Of a stretch of DNA of 64,000 nt, positions 62,720 through 64,000 are shown in pieces. The translations under genes were made by a program, and so were the position numbers. Source of the stretch: Streptomyces eurythermus (GTDB taxonomy: Bacteria; Actinomycetota; Actinomycetes; Streptomycetales; Streptomycetaceae); the NCBI RefSeq assembly GCF_014649115.1, contig NZ_BMSK01000004.1, forward strand, positions 310,001 to 374,000, read 5' to 3'. The notes below the pieces were generated by a model. It was not told where the DNA came from. It made no database searches and saw nothing but the letters and a program-made list of their open reading frames with translations. Numbering within the stretch: position 1 is the first letter of the stretch; each line of letters opens with the position of its first letter.

Positions 62720-64000
62720 GTGGATACGACCCTTCAGGACCCCCTCGTCGGGCAGGTGCTCGACGGCCGGTACCGCGTCGACGCGCGGATCGCGGCGGGC
62801 GGGATGGCCACGGTCTACCGGGCCCTGGACACCCGTCTGGACCGTGTGCTCGCGCTGAAGGTGATGCACCCGGCGCTCGCCGCCGACGGGTCCTTCGTCG
62901 AGCGGTTCATCCGGGAGGCCAAGTCGGTCGCCCGGCTCGACCACCCCAACGTGGTGCAGGTCTTCGACCAGGGCACCGACGGGTCGTACGTCTATCTGGC
63001 GATGGAGTACATCGCCGGCTGCACCCTGCGGGACGTGCTGCGCGAGCGCGGGGCCGTGCAGCCGCGGGCCGCGCTGGACATCCTGGAGCCGGTGCTCGCC
63101 GCGCTGGGCGCCGCGCACCGGGCCGGGTTCGTGCACCGGGACATGAAGCCCGAGAACGTGCTGATCGGCGACGACGGCCGGGTCAAGGTGGCCGACTTCG
63201 GGCTGGTGCGCTCGGTGGACACGGTGACCAGCACCACGGGCGCCGTGCTCGGCACCGTCTCCTACCTCGCGCCCGAGCAGATCGAGAACGGCACCACGGA
63301 CCCGCGCGTCGACGTGTACGCGTGCGGGGTGGTGCTGTACGAGATGCTGACGGGCGCGAAGCCGTACTCCGGGGAATCCCCGGCCCAGGTGCTCTACCAG
63401 CACCTGCACGCCGACGTGCCGCCGCCCTCGGCGCTGGTGCCGGGGCTGCCGGTGGCGCTGGACGAGCTGGTGGCGTCGGCCACCGCGCGCGCCCCCGAGG
63501 ACCGGCCCGAGGACGCGGTGGCGCTGCTCGCCCAGGCGCGCCAGGCCCGGCTGACGCTGACCGAGGAGCAGCTGGACGCGCTGCCGCCGCAGGCGCTGAC
63601 CGCGGAGCACGACACCGCCGAGGACCGTACGAGCGTGATCCCGCGCGCGCTGACCGTGCCCCGGCCCCGGCCGGTCGACGAGGACGCCCTGGACCCCGCC
63701 GTCGACCGCACCGCCCGGCTCCAGACCCCGCCCGTGCCGCCGCGCCGGCGCCCGGCCCGGCCCCCGCGCTCGGTGCTGGCGCTGATCGTGGCCGTGCTGG
63801 TGGTGCTCGGGGTGGGCGCCGGGGTCTGGTACATCAACTCCGGCCAGTTCACCAAGGTCCCGCCGCTGCTGGCGAAGACCGAGGCCGAGGCGCGGGACCG
63901 GCTGGACTCGGCCGGGCTGGACGTCGGCCGGGTCAAGCGGGCCTACAGCGACACCGTCGAACGCGGCACGGTGATCGGCTCGGACCCGGCGCCCGGCGCG
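62720..64000 (+). CDS. PASTA-domain Ser/Thr protein kinase (PknL/PknB-like), 3' truncated
   Basis: The first 427 residues of a membrane kinase run off the right edge. The Hanks kinase domain (about 17-275) is complete: glycine loop IAAGGMATVY, K47, E67, HRDMKPEN with catalytic D141 and N146, DFG at 159-161, and an activation loop rich in Thr (TVTSTTGAVLGTVSY). A juxtamembrane Pro/Arg-rich stretch, one membrane helix (about 351-372) and the start of a PASTA repeat (from about 377) follow. GTG 62720 is leaderless in type. The Rv2175c-like gene nearby supports kinship with PknL. Confidence 0.93.
   Translation, partial: MDTTLQDPLVGQVLDGRYRVDARIAAGGMATVYRALDTRLDRVLALKVMHPALAADGSFVERFIREAKSVARLDHPNVVQVFDQGTDGSYVYLAMEYIAGCTLRDVLRERGAVQPRAALDILEPVLAALGAAHRAGFVHRDMKPENVLIGDDGRVKVADFGLVRSVDTVTSTTGAVLGTVSYLAPEQIENGTTDPRVDVYACGVVLYEMLTGAKPYSGESPAQVLYQHLHADVPPPSALVPGLPVALDELVASATARAPEDRPEDAVALLAQARQARLTLTEEQLDALPPQALTAEHDTAEDRTSVIPRALTVPRPRPVDEDALDPAVDRTARLQTPPVPPRRRPARPPRSVLALIVAVLVVLGVGAGVWYINSGQFTKVPPLLAKTEAEARDRLDSAGLDVGRVKRAYSDTVERGTVIGSDPAPGA

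Overview
The window is chromosomal DNA of a Streptomyces or a very close relative. Base composition is very high in G+C with G/C at almost every third codon position, GTG starts are common, and the gene order matches from memory the S. coelicolor block running from just past the his operon to the PknL-like kinase (roughly SCO2055 to SCO2110). Nearly all of it is conserved core genome. The first gene is cut at its 5' end and the last at its 3' end.

Layout. 1-5.9 kb: a truncated helical protein, a LON-like domain protein, a YbaK-type deacylase, an ABC-2 exporter pair, an NYN-domain nuclease-like protein and a 55-residue basic protein. 5.9-9.5 kb: dnaE (minus). 9.7-18 kb: a DUF2252 protein, a membrane protein, a membrane-anchored DsbA-like protein, a Tat-exported PhoD phosphatase, a dienelactone hydrolase, an MscS channel and a Na+/H+ antiporter. 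18-21.4 kb (minus): ddbA (histone-like plus DksA domain), lspA, a pseudouridine synthase and a GNAT protein. 21.7-25.2 kb: ileS behind a T-box leader, followed by an odd tRNA-like gene on the minus strand.

25.6-43.4 kb (minus) is the division and cell wall (dcw) cluster, transcribed from a clear promoter near 43.54 kb: rsmH-ftsL-ftsI-murE-murF-mraY-murD-ftsW-murG-ftsQ-ftsZ-pgeF-yggS-sepF-yggT-divIVA. Many of these genes overlap by 4 bases. The cluster supplies cytoplasmic muropeptide synthesis (MurE, MurF, MurD), the lipid steps (MraY, MurG), septal polymerisation (FtsW, FtsI), divisome structure (FtsL, FtsQ, FtsZ, SepF) and polar growth (DivIVA). No murC, ftsA or mraZ lies inside it.

43.7-64 kb: a beta-carbonic anhydrase, a coupled MoxR/DUF58/transglutaminase operon, DUF3040, a methyltransferase, an SAV_6107-type HEPN protein divergent from a TetR regulator, a DUF4126 membrane protein, an orphan phytoene-desaturase-like oxidoreductase and a membrane protein with a Tyr/Gly/Pro-rich tail. 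Then come metF, thiE, an Rv2175c-like DNA-binding protein, a ferredoxin-reductase-like flavoprotein, a small unknown protein, and thiO-thiS-thiG behind a TPP riboswitch. A 232-bp MITE-like element abuts thiG, and a PASTA Ser/Thr kinase runs off the right edge.

I found no CRISPR array, prophage, integrase, biosynthetic cluster or defence island. The items most worth a second look are small: the non-canonical tRNA-like gene, the MITE-like element, a palindrome centred on the phoD -10 element, three short tandem duplications at or near gene ends, and the frequent leaderless-type promoters.
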